In this document: one piece after another, positions 1 to 7,992 of the stretch | Position numbering within the stretch: position 1 is the first letter of the stretch | Layout of the letters: each line of letters starts with the position of its first letter | Origin: Bifidobacterium breve | Lineage (GTDB): Bacteria; Actinomycetota; Acidimicrobiia; Acidimicrobiales; Acidimicrobilacustridaceae | Length of the DNA: 64,000 nt | Direction: 5' to 3' | NCBI GenBank assembly: GCA_945878725.1 | Contig: CAMCTY010000005.1 | Location: 1 to 64,000 of the forward strand | The notes under the pieces: generated by a model | Seen by the model: the letters and a program-made list of their open reading frames with translations, nothing else | Database searches by the model: none | What the model was told of the DNA's origin: nothing | Program-made: the position numbers and the translations under genes

Positions 1-1149
1 CAGGTCGTTGACGAAGAGCGCGGGTCGCTCGAAGGCAGCGAAGTGTCCTCCTCGTTCCTGTTCGCTCCAGTACACGAGGTTGTACTTCTTCTCGCCCCAT
101 GCTCGCGGAGTCTGAAGCAGCTCGAGCGGGTACACGGCATGGCCCGTCGGAACATCGACGCGACCAGCCCAACCTTGCGCGGCGCCATTGCCGGCGCGAG
201 CGGACTCGGCATACAGCCGCGCCGCCGAACCGACCGTGTTCGTGACCCAGTAGACCATCAGGTTGTCGAGCAGACGATCCCATCCGTAGGTCGCTTCGAT
301 GCTGGGAGTTCCTGACGAATCGGCGTCAAGATCGCTCCAGGCATTGAACTTCTCGAGGATCCACGCGGCGAGGCCAGTCGGCGAATCAGTGAGGCCATAG
401 GCGAGTGTTTGCGGGCGCGTGCCCTGAATGGCCATGTAACCGGTGCCGTCCGCGATACGAGCGCCGGCTGCCGCCAAACGCACGTTGTCGGCCTCGGTAA
501 CGCCAGCCATGGGATCGGGATCATCCGCACCCGGGAACGCGAACAGCATGTTCACGTGGATGCCGAGCAGGCGATCGCCATAGGCCTCACCCATTCGACG
601 CGTCACGATCGCACCCCAGTCGCCGCCCTGCGCGATGTACTTGTCGTAACCGAGTTGTTCCATCAGTTCCGCGATGGCATCCGCAATGCGGTTGACGTGG
701 AACTCGGGCTGGCGCGTCGGACCGGAGAACCCGTAGCCCGGCATCGACGGAATCACGACATGGAACGCGTCTTCCGCGTTGCCGCCATGGGCAACGGGAT
801 CAGTGAGCGGGCCAATGACGTCAAGAAACTCGACGAACGAGCCGGGCCAACCGTGGGTAAGAACCATCGGGGTCGCGTCGGGCTCCGCCGAGCGCACGTG
901 AATGAAATGCACCTGTTCGCCGGCGGCCTCGGTGATGAAGTGCGGCCAGACATTCATTGCCGCTTCGCGCGCTCGCCAGTCGTAGCTATTACGCCAGTAG
1001 GCCACTGCCGCTTTGACCTCGGAGACCGGGATGCCAAGGGACCACGGTTCACCAGGCGCCTGATCAGGCCAGCGGGCGTTGTCGAGTCGATGGTTCAGAT
1101 CATCGAGGACGGAATCGGGAATCGAGATGGTGAATGGTTGAGGAGCCAT
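1..1149 (-). CDS. Epoxide hydrolase (EHN + alpha/beta hydrolase), 3' end cut by window edge
   Basis: The frame is open from an ATG at 1149 to the left edge, giving 383 codons. Residues about 1-110 look like the EHN lid domain of microsomal-type epoxide hydrolases. The alpha/beta-hydrolase core follows, with the oxyanion motif HGWPGSFVEF, the nucleophile motif GGDWG (catalytic Asp) and a catalytic His in ERGGHFAAFERP next to the edge. Since that His motif normally lies near the C-terminus, only a few residues should be missing. The family opens epoxides to diols via an Asp-ester intermediate in the cytosol. It precedes no gene in the window on its own strand; the SDR and amidohydrolase upstream share its direction, suggesting one catabolic transcript. 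The substrate cannot be told from sequence. Confidence 0.88.
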   Translation of the reverse strand, partial: MAPQPFTISIPDSVLDDLNHRLDNARWPDQAPGEPWSLGIPVSEVKAAVAYWRNSYDWRAREAAMNVWPHFITEAAGEQVHFIHVRSAEPDATPMVLTHGWPGSFVEFLDVIGPLTDPVAHGGNAEDAFHVVIPSMPGYGFSGPTRQPEFHVNRIADAIAELMEQLGYDKYIAQGGDWGAIVTRRMGEAYGDRLLGIHVNMLFAFPGADDPDPMAGVTEADNVRLAAAGARIADGTGYMAIQGTRPQTLAYGLTDSPTGLAAWILEKFNAWSDLDADSSGTPSIEATYGWDRLLDNLMVYWVTNTVGSAARLYAESARAGNGAAQGWAGRVDVPTGHAVYPLELLQTPRAWGEKKYNLVYWSEQERGGHFAAFERPALFVNDL

Positions 1150-1180
1150 ACCCAGAAACTAGATGGAAACAGCGGCCGCG

Positions 1181-1900
1181 TTAGCGGGCCATGGTTCCGG
1201 CGGTGATCCCGCCATCGACATAGATGACCTGACCGGTCACATAGCGAGAATCGTTTCCGCACAGGAACGAAACGACGTCGGCAATATCGTCCGGCGCACC
1301 CACGCGTCGCATGGGGACACCATTCGCGCGCTCTGCGGCTCGGTCGCCTTCGTAGTTGACCGACGTCCCTTCGCTCACGATGAGGCCCGGGCCGATCGCG
1401 TTGGCCCGGATGTTGTCGGCGCCGAGTTCGAGCGCCATCGTGCGGGTGAGCGATTCGACTCCGGATTTTGTCGCGGGATAGATACCGAGTCCGGGTGAAT
1501 GCGTCCAAGCCGCACCGGATGACATGTTGACGATGCTGCCCGTTCCGGCTTCTTTCATCTTCGGTACGAAAGCCTGCGTGCACCAAACGATGCCCATGAT
1601 GTTGACGTCGAACACGGCCTGCGCATCCTCCGGTGTCATCGTGAGGATCGAGTCGAAACGCCAGATTCCGGCGTTGTTGACCAACGCGTGACATTCGGGG
1701 ATTTGCGCGGCGACGCTCATGACCGAATCGCGGTCGGTGACATCGCACTCGAATGCTTTGCCGCCAACGGCAGCGGCGGTTTCCTGCGCATTCGCAAGAT
1801 CGAGATCGAGGCACATGACGTCGAAACCATCGCGGGCGAGACGTTCGGCGTCGGCGCGACCCAAACCGCGACCCGCACCGGTGATCACTACGGTCGCCAT
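1181..1900 (-). CDS. SDR family NAD(P)-dependent oxidoreductase
   Basis: A classical short-chain dehydrogenase of 239 residues. It has the Rossmann motif TGAGRGLG at the N-terminus, VNNAGIW around residue 85, catalytic Tyr-Lys in YPATKSG, and the usual C-terminal YVDGG. I chose the ATG at 1900 because its A is the last base of the upstream gene's TGA stop, a translational coupling, and because it puts the Rossmann strand at residue 2. A longer frame reaching 1960 would add an Arg-rich, unconserved leader. It sits between the amidohydrolase (coupled) and the epoxide hydrolase (31 bp downstream), so it probably oxidises or reduces an intermediate of the same pathway. The substrate is unknown. 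Confidence 0.88.
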   Translation of the reverse strand: MATVVITGAGRGLGRADAERLARDGFDVMCLDLDLANAQETAAAVGGKAFECDVTDRDSVMSVAAQIPECHALVNNAGIWRFDSILTMTPEDAQAVFDVNIMGIVWCTQAFVPKMKEAGTGSIVNMSSGAAWTHSPGLGIYPATKSGVESLTRTMALELGADNIRANAIGPGLIVSEGTSVNYEGDRAAERANGVPMRRVGAPDDIADVVSFLCGNDSRYVTGQVIYVDGGITAGTMAR

Positions 1901-2769
1901 CAGACTGCCCCGTCGAGCTTGAACACGCGGATCGCGTTTTCGCGGAGGAACTTCGGCCACACGTCGTCTTTGAGTTGCACATTTCGCATGTCGGTGAAGA
2001 TCCGTTCGAGAGTCAGACCGGCAGGGTAATAACCGGCGTACATGATCTTGTCAGCACCGCGACTGTTCGCGTACTTAATAATCGCCTCGGGGTAGTACTT
2101 CGGAGCGAATGCGCTCGGCATGTAATAGAGCCCTGGCCACTTGAGCATGAGCTTGACGGCCAGTTCTTCCCACGGTTCGGCACCATGACGCATGACGATT
2201 CGCAACTCAGGGAAGTCGTAACAAACCTGGTCGAAGTGCATGACGTTCTGACATTCGGCGGGAAAGCGCGGCCCGGGGATGCCAGCGTTAGCGATGATCG
2301 GAATGTCGAGATCAATACACGTTTGGTAGATCGGGTAGTAACGGCGATCACTCACCGGCACCTGCGGAATGCAGCCAGCCGGGAATGTCGTGACCGCTTT
2401 GATCCCGTGATCGGCGTGCGCTTCGCGGATGCGACGAACCGTCGTGGTGATTTCATTGGGATCGACTTCAAGGCTGAGGAACACGCGTCCCGGATAGCGC
2501 TTCTGCGCTTCGATCGATGTGGGTGAGAGTCCGAACAGGCCGCCCGCTACGCCCCACTTGTTCATTTCGCCGAATCCGACCTCGATGGGATCGGCATCAG
2601 CCTCGGCCTCAGCCGGAACGTCTTTGAACATGTAGGCCGCAGGCATTTCGAGATCATCAGAACCGGCGTCTTTGATGCCTGGTTTCAGGTACTCGTAGAC
2701 CGCCTTCTTGTCCTTGAAGGGAAAGCCGATCATGAGATCGATCGCGCCGATGTTTTCGGGATATGCCAT
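1900..2769 (-). CDS. Amidohydrolase 2 family (TIM-barrel metal-dependent hydrolase/decarboxylase)
   Basis: The 289-residue protein begins MAYPENIGAIDLMIGFPF and continues with amidohydrolase-2 features: VTTFPAGCIPQVPVSD, NAGIPGPRFPAECQN, and a late MRHGAEPWEELAVKLMLKW. This superfamily includes decarboxylases and hydrolases of aromatic ring-cleavage products with a metal in a TIM barrel. The N-terminal HxH metal motif of ACMSD-like members is not obvious (DLMIGF is at that place), so activity or metal use may differ. A GGAAGG sequence lies upstream of the ATG. The stop overlaps the SDR start by one base. This looks like the first gene of a three-gene minus-strand unit with the SDR and the epoxide hydrolase. 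Confidence 0.8.
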   Translation of the reverse strand: MAYPENIGAIDLMIGFPFKDKKAVYEYLKPGIKDAGSDDLEMPAAYMFKDVPAEAEADADPIEVGFGEMNKWGVAGGLFGLSPTSIEAQKRYPGRVFLSLEVDPNEITTTVRRIREAHADHGIKAVTTFPAGCIPQVPVSDRRYYPIYQTCIDLDIPIIANAGIPGPRFPAECQNVMHFDQVCYDFPELRIVMRHGAEPWEELAVKLMLKWPGLYYMPSAFAPKYYPEAIIKYANSRGADKIMYAGYYPAGLTLERIFTDMRNVQLKDDVWPKFLRENAIRVFKLDGAV

Positions 2770-2937
2770 AAATCGAACCTTCCGCGTTCTCCGACGGGCA
2801 CGTCACCCGTGTCGGCATCGTAGAACCGATGATGGTTCGGCGTACACGGACGCGAACTCTTCGACATTTGCAACAACTTCGGATTCGTCACCGAACAACG
2901 GGGCCGCGTTCGCGCGGGCCGGTAGGGTTTGAAGCGC

Positions 2938-3867
2938 ATGGCAGAACGACGCAACCGCGACGCAACCGCCACCTCGGCGTTCGGGGTGTCGAAGCGGGAG
3001 AACCACGACTCCACGTCGTTCTATGAGAGGTTCCCGGCGCCCACGCTTCTCACCGATTCGACCGTCGTCGAATGCCCCGTGAAGAACACCATTTTCGCCG
3101 GTGATTCGCGCGATCTTTCGGCCGTTCCCGACAATTCCGTGGCGCTTGTCGTGACATCACCGCCGTATTTCGCGGGCAAGGCCTACGAAGCCGAGCTCGG
3201 CGAGGGTCATGTGCCCGCCTCGTATGTCGACTATCTCGTCATGCTCCGCGATGTGTTTGCCGAGTGCTGGCGCGTGCTCGAGCCGGGTGGTCGCATTGCC
3301 ATCAACGTCGCGAATCTCGGCCGCAAGCCGTATCGCTCGCTCGCCGGCGATGTCACCACGATCCTGCAGGACGATCTCGGTTTCCTCCTGCGCGGCGAAA
3401 TCGTGTGGATCAAGGCGGACGGCGCATCGGGTAATTGCGCGTGGGGTTCGTACGCCTCGGCGGCCAATCCGGTCCTGCGCGATCTGACCGAGCGGATCGT
3501 CATCGCCAGCAAGGGTCGTTTCGATCGAGCCCTCAAGCGGTCGCAGCGCGAGGAGAAGGGTCTCCCGTTCGAGAATTCGATCACGCCGGAAGACTTCATG
3601 GCCTGGACACTCGACACGTGGAAGATCGCCCCGGAGTCGGCCAAGCGGGTCGGCCATCCGGCTCCGTATCCGGCCGAATTGCCTCGTCGGGCCATCGAAC
3701 TGTTCACCTATGTGGGAGACACCGTGCTGGACCCATTCATGGGAGCCGGCCAGACCGCCATCGCCGCCATGCGCACGGGCCGCAACTACGTGGGCTTCGA
3801 CATCGACCCCGACTATGTGGCACTTGCCGAAAAGCGGATCGCGGCGGAATCTGCCGATCCGGCCTAA
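2938..3867 (+). CDS. Solitary DNA methyltransferase (beta-class, probably N4-cytosine)
   Basis: The 309-residue protein carries the catalytic motif TSPPYF near residue 65 and the SAM-binding motif DPFMGAGQTAIAAMRTGRNY at about residue 265, ending with VGFDIDPDYV. The order motif IV before motif I defines the beta class. TSPPY, rather than DPPY, favours N4-methylcytosine over N6-methyladenine. A TTG at 2929 is an alternative start adding three residues. No restriction endonuclease or specificity subunit lies nearby, so it is probably an orphan methylase that marks DNA for regulation or repair rather than defence. It ends 83 bp upstream of mftA on the same strand, but a promoter-like sequence in the gap suggests separate transcription. 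Confidence 0.85.
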   Translation: MAERRNRDATATSAFGVSKRENHDSTSFYERFPAPTLLTDSTVVECPVKNTIFAGDSRDLSAVPDNSVALVVTSPPYFAGKAYEAELGEGHVPASYVDYLVMLRDVFAECWRVLEPGGRIAINVANLGRKPYRSLAGDVTTILQDDLGFLLRGEIVWIKADGASGNCAWGSYASAANPVLRDLTERIVIASKGRFDRALKRSQREEKGLPFENSITPEDFMAWTLDTWKIAPESAKRVGHPAPYPAELPRRAIELFTYVGDTVLDPFMGAGQTAIAAMRTGRNYVGFDIDPDYVALAEKRIAAESADPA

Positions 3868-3890
3868 CGATCAGGCCCCAACCGGATTAC

Positions 3891-3921
3891 TTGGGATTCC
3901 GACGGGTGGCGCCGGTACACT
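3891..3921 (+). promoter_or_regulatory. Candidate mftA promoter
   Basis: TTGGGA at 3891-3896 and TACACT at 3916-3921 resemble -35 and -10 hexamers with a 19 bp spacer, 29 bp upstream of the mftA start and after the methyltransferase stop. This is pattern matching only; the spacer is 2 bp longer than ideal. Confidence 0.28.
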
Positions 3922-3950
3922 CCAGACACGCTTTCCCATTGGAGGGGACC

Positions 3951-4073
3951 ATGGAACAGACACTCGAAATCACCGAAACCGACGCTGCCGTCATCACCGA
4001 CGCCGTCGAACTCGTCGAAGAGGAGCTCCTTGTTGAGGAGATCTCCATCGACGGCATGTGCGGCGTCTACTAG
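3951..4073 (+). CDS. mftA: Mycofactocin precursor peptide MftA
   Basis: A 40-residue acidic peptide ending in IDGMCGVY, the invariant C-terminus of mycofactocin precursors. The last two residues, Val-Tyr, become the redox core: MftC decarboxylates the Tyr and joins it to the Val, MftE cuts off the resulting dipeptide, MftD oxidises it, and MftF adds sugars. The N-terminal part (ITETDAAVITDAVELVEEEL) is the leader recognised by MftB. The start is the ATG preceded by GGAGGGG at 3941-3947. The gene is far too short for default gene callers, but its identity is secured by the C-terminus and by mftB and mftC immediately downstream on the same strand. Confidence 0.97.
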   Translation: MEQTLEITETDAAVITDAVELVEEELLVEEISIDGMCGVY

Positions 4074-4124
4074 ATCCCGCCTGATCCGGTCGGGGCCCGC
4101 GTTGGCGCTTCGTCCGTTTCGACC

Positions 4125-4472
4125 ATGACTGCGACCCTCGCCCCCTTTGATGCCGATCGCCACTGGCGACTCCATGAGCGCGTTGCGCTGCGCCCCGAGC
4201 CGTTCGGCGCGCTGGCGTATCACTACGGCAACCGGCGACTCACCTTCCTGCGCTCGCCCGATCTCGTGACACTTGTCGAGCTCATCGGCGATCAACCCGA
4301 TGCGCTCAGCGCGTTCGTTGCCGCCGGCATTGATCCAGCCCGCTGGCCGTCATTCGAAAAGGCGCTCACCTCGCTCGTGGCCGGCGAATTCCTCGTCGGT
4401 GACGATCACGTGACCGAAGTCGAAAACTCCTCCCCGTCCGTCCCCGAATCCGAAACGTCGAGCCGACCATGA
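4125..4472 (+). CDS. mftB: Mycofactocin biosynthesis chaperone MftB (RRE, PqqD-like)
   Basis: A 115-residue protein starting MTATLAPFDADRHWRLHERV, with the pattern RPEPFGALAYHYGNRRLTFL and RSPDLVTLVELI typical of MftB. It is a PqqD-like RiPP recognition element that binds the MftA leader and delivers the peptide to the radical SAM enzyme MftC. The C-terminal 20 or so residues are Ser/Glu/Pro rich and look disordered. Its stop overlaps the mftC start by 4 bp (ATGA), implying translational coupling and fixed stoichiometry. It begins 51 bp after mftA. Confidence 0.95.
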   Translation: MTATLAPFDADRHWRLHERVALRPEPFGALAYHYGNRRLTFLRSPDLVTLVELIGDQPDALSAFVAAGIDPARWPSFEKALTSLVAGEFLVGDDHVTEVENSSPSVPESETSSRP

Positions 4473-5602
4473 CTGCACTGACCGAACAGTTGGCCGAAGG
4501 CCTCAACTCCCCCATCTGCCTCACCTGGGAATGGACCTACGCCTGCGATCTGCAGTGCGTGCACTGCCTTTCATCCTCGGGTCGCCGTGATCCCGACGAA
4601 CTTTCGACCGAACAGATGAAGGACGTCGTCGACCAGCTTGCCGAGATGCAGGTGTTCTACGTGAACATCGGTGGCGGCGAGCCGATGCTGCGCCCCGACT
4701 TCTTCGAGATCGTCGAATACTGCGTCGAAAAGGGCGTCGGCGTGAAGTTCTCGACCAACGGTGGTCGCATCAACGCCGAAACCGCAAAGCGTCTGGCATC
4801 GATGAATTACGTCGACATTCAGATCTCGCTCGACGGTGTCGACGAAGTCACCAACGATGCTGTTCGCGGTGAAGGCACCTACGCCCGAGTCCGCACCGCC
4901 ATGAACCACTTGCGCGATGCCGACTTCGGTCAGTTCAAGCTTTCTGTCGTCATGACCCGCGAGAACGTTGAGCAGGTTGACGCGTACGAGGCGCTCGCCA
5001 ACGAATACGGCGCCGAGTTGCGACTCACCCGCTTCCGTCCGTCCGGCCGCGGCATCGAGACCTGGCACGATCTGCACCCGACGCAGGCACAGCAGGTTGA
5101 GCTCTACCACTGGCTTCTGGCCCGTCCGCAGGTACTCACCGGCGATTCGTTCTTCCATCTCTCCGCTCTTGGTGAAGCCCTTCCCGGGCTCAACCTCTGT
5201 GGTGCCGGCCGTGTCGTGTGCCTCATTGATCCCGTCGGCGACGTGTTCGCCTGCCCGTTCGTTCTGCACGATGAGTTCAAGGCTGGTTCGATCCACGGCG
5301 AAGGCGGATTCCGTGCCGTGTGGCAAACGTCTGACCTCTTCACCTCATTGCGCGAACCCTCAAACCCCGGTGCGTGCGGTTCCTGCGGCAGTTTCGATGC
5401 GTGCGGTGGTGGCTGCATGGCGACCAAGTTCTTCACTGGCCTGCCGCTCGACGCTCCCGATCCGGAGTGCGTGTTTGGTCATGGCGAAACAGCGCTCGCC
5501 GAACTCGAAGCCAATGGCGGCGCCGTCCGCCCCGGCGTCAGCAAGGATCACTCGAAGCCGATCGGCTTCGGCAAAAAGCGCATCCCGGTTTCAATCCTCT
5601 GA
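4469..5602 (+). CDS. mftC: Mycofactocin radical SAM maturase MftC
   Basis: The 377-residue protein has the radical SAM cluster motif CDLQCVHC near residue 26, the GGGEPMLR stretch that contacts SAM, and a C-terminal SPASM domain with Cys-rich GACGSCGSFDACGGGC and a later Cys at PDPECVFGHG. MftC oxidatively decarboxylates the C-terminal Tyr of MftA and then forms a carbon-carbon bond to the Val. Length and motif spacing agree with the family. It is coupled to mftB by an ATGA overlap. The next gene, mftD, is convergent with only about 20 bp between the stops, so the operon mftA-B-C ends here. Confidence 0.97.
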   Translation: MTALTEQLAEGLNSPICLTWEWTYACDLQCVHCLSSSGRRDPDELSTEQMKDVVDQLAEMQVFYVNIGGGEPMLRPDFFEIVEYCVEKGVGVKFSTNGGRINAETAKRLASMNYVDIQISLDGVDEVTNDAVRGEGTYARVRTAMNHLRDADFGQFKLSVVMTRENVEQVDAYEALANEYGAELRLTRFRPSGRGIETWHDLHPTQAQQVELYHWLLARPQVLTGDSFFHLSALGEALPGLNLCGAGRVVCLIDPVGDVFACPFVLHDEFKAGSIHGEGGFRAVWQTSDLFTSLREPSNPGACGSCGSFDACGGGCMATKFFTGLPLDAPDPECVFGHGETALAELEANGGAVRPGVSKDHSKPIGFGKKRIPVSIL

Positions 5603-5623
5603 CGCGACCAGCGTCGAGGCTGG

Positions 5624-6799
5624 TTACTTGTCGCCGAGGGTGACGAAGAAGTCGCGCGGTGCGATCACATCGTCGGGCGTGAGTTCGCTGATGTGCGACT
5701 TGCCCAGACCAAGCAGGCACGAGTCGATGCCGCCGTGCAGGATGTCGAGCACGTTCTCGACGCCAGCCTGTCCATTGGCAGCAAGGCCCCACAGATAAGC
5801 GCGGCCGATCATCACGGCTTTTGCGCCCATAGCAACGGCCTTCACGACATCGCTGCCGCGGCGGATGCCGCCATCGAGGACGACGTCAATGTCATTGCCG
5901 ACTGCGGCAACGATTGCTGGAAGCACACGAATCGGTGACGGCGTTCCGTCGAGATTGTTGCCGCCGTGGTTCGACACGGAAAGGCCCGTGGCGCCCAGGT
6001 CGCGAACGCGCTTGGCATCGTCGACACGACACACGCCCTTGACCACAAATGGTCCGTCCCATTGCGAGCGCAACCATGCGATGTCTTCCCAACTGGGAGG
6101 CGGCATCTGCATCCACTCGTAGTACGCACCAAAGAACGCTGGCGGCTTCTGGCCGGGATGGGCCATGTTCGGCGCACTGAGATCGGGGAGCTTGCCGGTC
6201 TTGAGATAAGCGATCAGCCACTTGGGCTTTGAAAGCGCCTGCGGGGACAGCTTGATCATCGTCTTGAGATCGAGCTTCTCCGGGATCCAGGGGCTGCCCC
6301 AGTCGCGACCGTTCGAGAACGTCCAGTCGAGCGTGAGGATGATGCCTTTCGCGCCGGCGGCCTTGGCGCGCTCGAGGCGCTGCACCATGACATCGCGACC
6401 GCCGGACCAGTACATCTGGAACAACAACTGCGAGTTCACCGCAGCAACGTCTTCCATCGACTTGCTGCCGAACGAACTGAGACCCATCGGGATGCCGCGA
6501 TTGGCGGCGGCACGCCCGACAGCAACTTCACCATCGGGATGCACGGCCTGCACGCCAGTCGGCGAAATGATGACGGGCATTGAGATGTCGAGACCAAACA
6601 CCGTGGTGTTCATCGAACGTTCGGCCTGAAGGCCGGCCACGTGAGGGGCGAGTCCGAGCTGATCGAACGACGTGAGATTGCCGTTGAGCGACAGACCCTT
6701 CTCGGCGCCGCCGATGATCGCCCCGTAGACCGACTTGGGAAGACGCTTCTCGGCCCGGCGTTGAGCCACGGCTACCGTCTCGAACCATTTGTTTGCCAT
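5624..6799 (-). CDS. mftD: Pre-mycofactocin synthase MftD (FMN-dependent alpha-hydroxyacid dehydrogenase family)
   Basis: A 391-residue TIM-barrel flavoprotein of the lactate/glycolate oxidase family. It has the catalytic block SNHGGNNLDG; the NNLDG variant, where ordinary hydroxyacid oxidases have RQLD, is typical of MftD. It also has the FMN-phosphate motif LDGGIRRGSDVVKAVAMGAK followed by VMIGRAYLWGLAANGQ. MftD oxidatively deaminates the AHDP intermediate to pre-mycofactocin, the first redox-active form. In many genomes mftD follows mftC on the same strand; here it is inverted and convergent with mftC, so it has its own promoter. Confidence 0.94.
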   Translation of the reverse strand: MANKWFETVAVAQRRAEKRLPKSVYGAIIGGAEKGLSLNGNLTSFDQLGLAPHVAGLQAERSMNTTVFGLDISMPVIISPTGVQAVHPDGEVAVGRAAANRGIPMGLSSFGSKSMEDVAAVNSQLLFQMYWSGGRDVMVQRLERAKAAGAKGIILTLDWTFSNGRDWGSPWIPEKLDLKTMIKLSPQALSKPKWLIAYLKTGKLPDLSAPNMAHPGQKPPAFFGAYYEWMQMPPPSWEDIAWLRSQWDGPFVVKGVCRVDDAKRVRDLGATGLSVSNHGGNNLDGTPSPIRVLPAIVAAVGNDIDVVLDGGIRRGSDVVKAVAMGAKAVMIGRAYLWGLAANGQAGVENVLDILHGGIDSCLLGLGKSHISELTPDDVIAPRDFFVTLGDK

Positions 6800-6926
6800 A
6801 CGAAACTTCCCTCCAGAGATCGGGTGAACCCTAGTGGGGGCAGGCCTGTTGCTCCGAAGTCAGGGGAGGAAGGCTGGCCGGCGGCGGCGATGTCAGTGGT
6901 TGCTCCGCAGTCCTGCCGGGGAATCG

Positions 6927-7892
6927 TTACCAGTGATGATGGCCGTCAGCGGGATCGACTGGCGGAGTGACGCCGAACCGGTCCCGGACTTCGTTCAGGG
7001 GAAGGGCGGCGAGTTCGAAATGGTCAACCAGTGAGAAGTCGGCGGAACACCGGGCGCCGCGCGCCAGTTCCTGTCCAAAAAGTTCGGCGGCTCGCCCGTC
7101 GGCCAATGTTCCCGACTCGGACGTCAGCTTTCCTGCGTTTCCAATCCCCACCTCGTGAACGATCAGCGATGCCAACAGCGCGGACCTGTTGACCTCGTTG
7201 TCGTTCATCGCCATCTGGAACGCACTGAGGGCCAGTTCGCCCGGTCCGGTCGGTTCGATGCCGGCGATTACATGGGTCATGTCGTGGGCGACGAAGAAAT
7301 GGTTCATCCATGACGCCTCTGTGCCCGGCGTCAGAAATCGATGGCGTTGGTAGAACTCGATGTAGCTCCAGCCCAGAGTGCCCTTCGGAAGTTCGTGCAG
7401 TTGATCAAGCTTCGCGGCGAGTTCTGGCTCGGCAGCATCCGCCGGTACCGTTCTGCCTCGTAGCGAAGGCTCGGCTCGCTCGGCCAGGTTGGACCGCAGG
7501 AAACGCTGGAAATCGTCAGCTGCGATTTTCGTGCCGTTGTCTACGAGGTCTCGGAGTATCTGCCGTTCGGGTCCTTCGACTCCGAGAGCGCCGAGGTACG
7601 CCTCGACAGAACCGACTTGAGCCGCCGACATCGGGTGACGACAGGCCTCGAGCGCAACAAGTAATTCGTGGAAGCACCTGCGGGCGGCGGCGCTCTCCAG
7701 TAATTCTGCGGTTTGCGCGGGGTCGAGGGTCGCCATGTTCGAGAGGTCGAGATCGTCCCGATTCCAGAGATGCGCAGTGATCGATCGCAATACCGTCAGT
7801 TGTTCCTGTGTCGGCCCATCGTCGACGTCACAGGCGCCGAGAAGTCCGGCAACGGTCACGTCGACCAGATCGGGATCAAGCGAAATCGGCAT
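6927..7892 (-). CDS. TerB-like / Coq4-like two-domain protein
   Basis: A 321-residue protein. Residues about 8-135 are helical and resemble TerB-type domains (VDVTVAGLLGACDVDDG, FHELLVALEACRHPM, VEAYLGALGVEGPER). The second half resembles Coq4: LPKGTLGWSYIEFYQRHRFL, then FVAHDMTHVIAGI, the HDxxHxxxG metal motif, then GELALSAFQMAMNDNE with the downstream acidic residue. Coq4 supports ubiquinone synthesis in mitochondria and some bacteria, but actinomycetes use menaquinone, so another substrate is expected. ATG at 7892 is chosen over a TTG one codon earlier. It is alone on its strand between mftD and a divergent DUF1214 gene. Domain calls are from motif recognition only. Confidence 0.7.
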   Translation of the reverse strand: MPISLDPDLVDVTVAGLLGACDVDDGPTQEQLTVLRSITAHLWNRDDLDLSNMATLDPAQTAELLESAAARRCFHELLVALEACRHPMSAAQVGSVEAYLGALGVEGPERQILRDLVDNGTKIAADDFQRFLRSNLAERAEPSLRGRTVPADAAEPELAAKLDQLHELPKGTLGWSYIEFYQRHRFLTPGTEASWMNHFFVAHDMTHVIAGIEPTGPGELALSAFQMAMNDNEVNRSALLASLIVHEVGIGNAGKLTSESGTLADGRAAELFGQELARGARCSADFSLVDHFELAALPLNEVRDRFGVTPPVDPADGHHHW

Positions 7893-7939
7893 CAATCAAT
7901 TCCGTTCACGCGCAGGTTGACGAGCATCGTCCGAAGGAG

Positions 7940-7968
7940 CCGACACTACCGAGCAAAGGTCGTACGAT
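7940..7968 (+). promoter_or_regulatory. Candidate promoter of the DUF1214 gene
   Basis: CCGACA at 7940-7945 and TACGAT at 7963-7968 are separated by 17 bp and lie about 25 bp upstream of the ATG at 7993, which is itself preceded by AGGGGGA at 7983-7989. It is a weak match to the housekeeping consensus, supported mainly by spacing and position. Confidence 0.28.
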
Positions 7969-7992
7969 GGGGTTCTGCTTCCAGGGGGATTC

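Noticed and set aside
409-1206. A 265-codon plus-strand frame
   Set aside because: It is the antisense shadow of the epoxide hydrolase, whose catalytic motifs are on the minus strand.
2938-3867. A restriction-modification system
   Set aside because: Only the methyltransferase is present; neighbours are catabolic and mycofactocin genes.
4571-5326. A 251-codon minus-strand frame inside mftC
   Set aside because: Shadow of the radical SAM gene, a common result of high GC codon bias.
6927-7892. A true ubiquinone synthesis gene
   Set aside because: Actinomycetes make menaquinone and no other coq/ubi gene is in the window; only the fold resemblance is kept.
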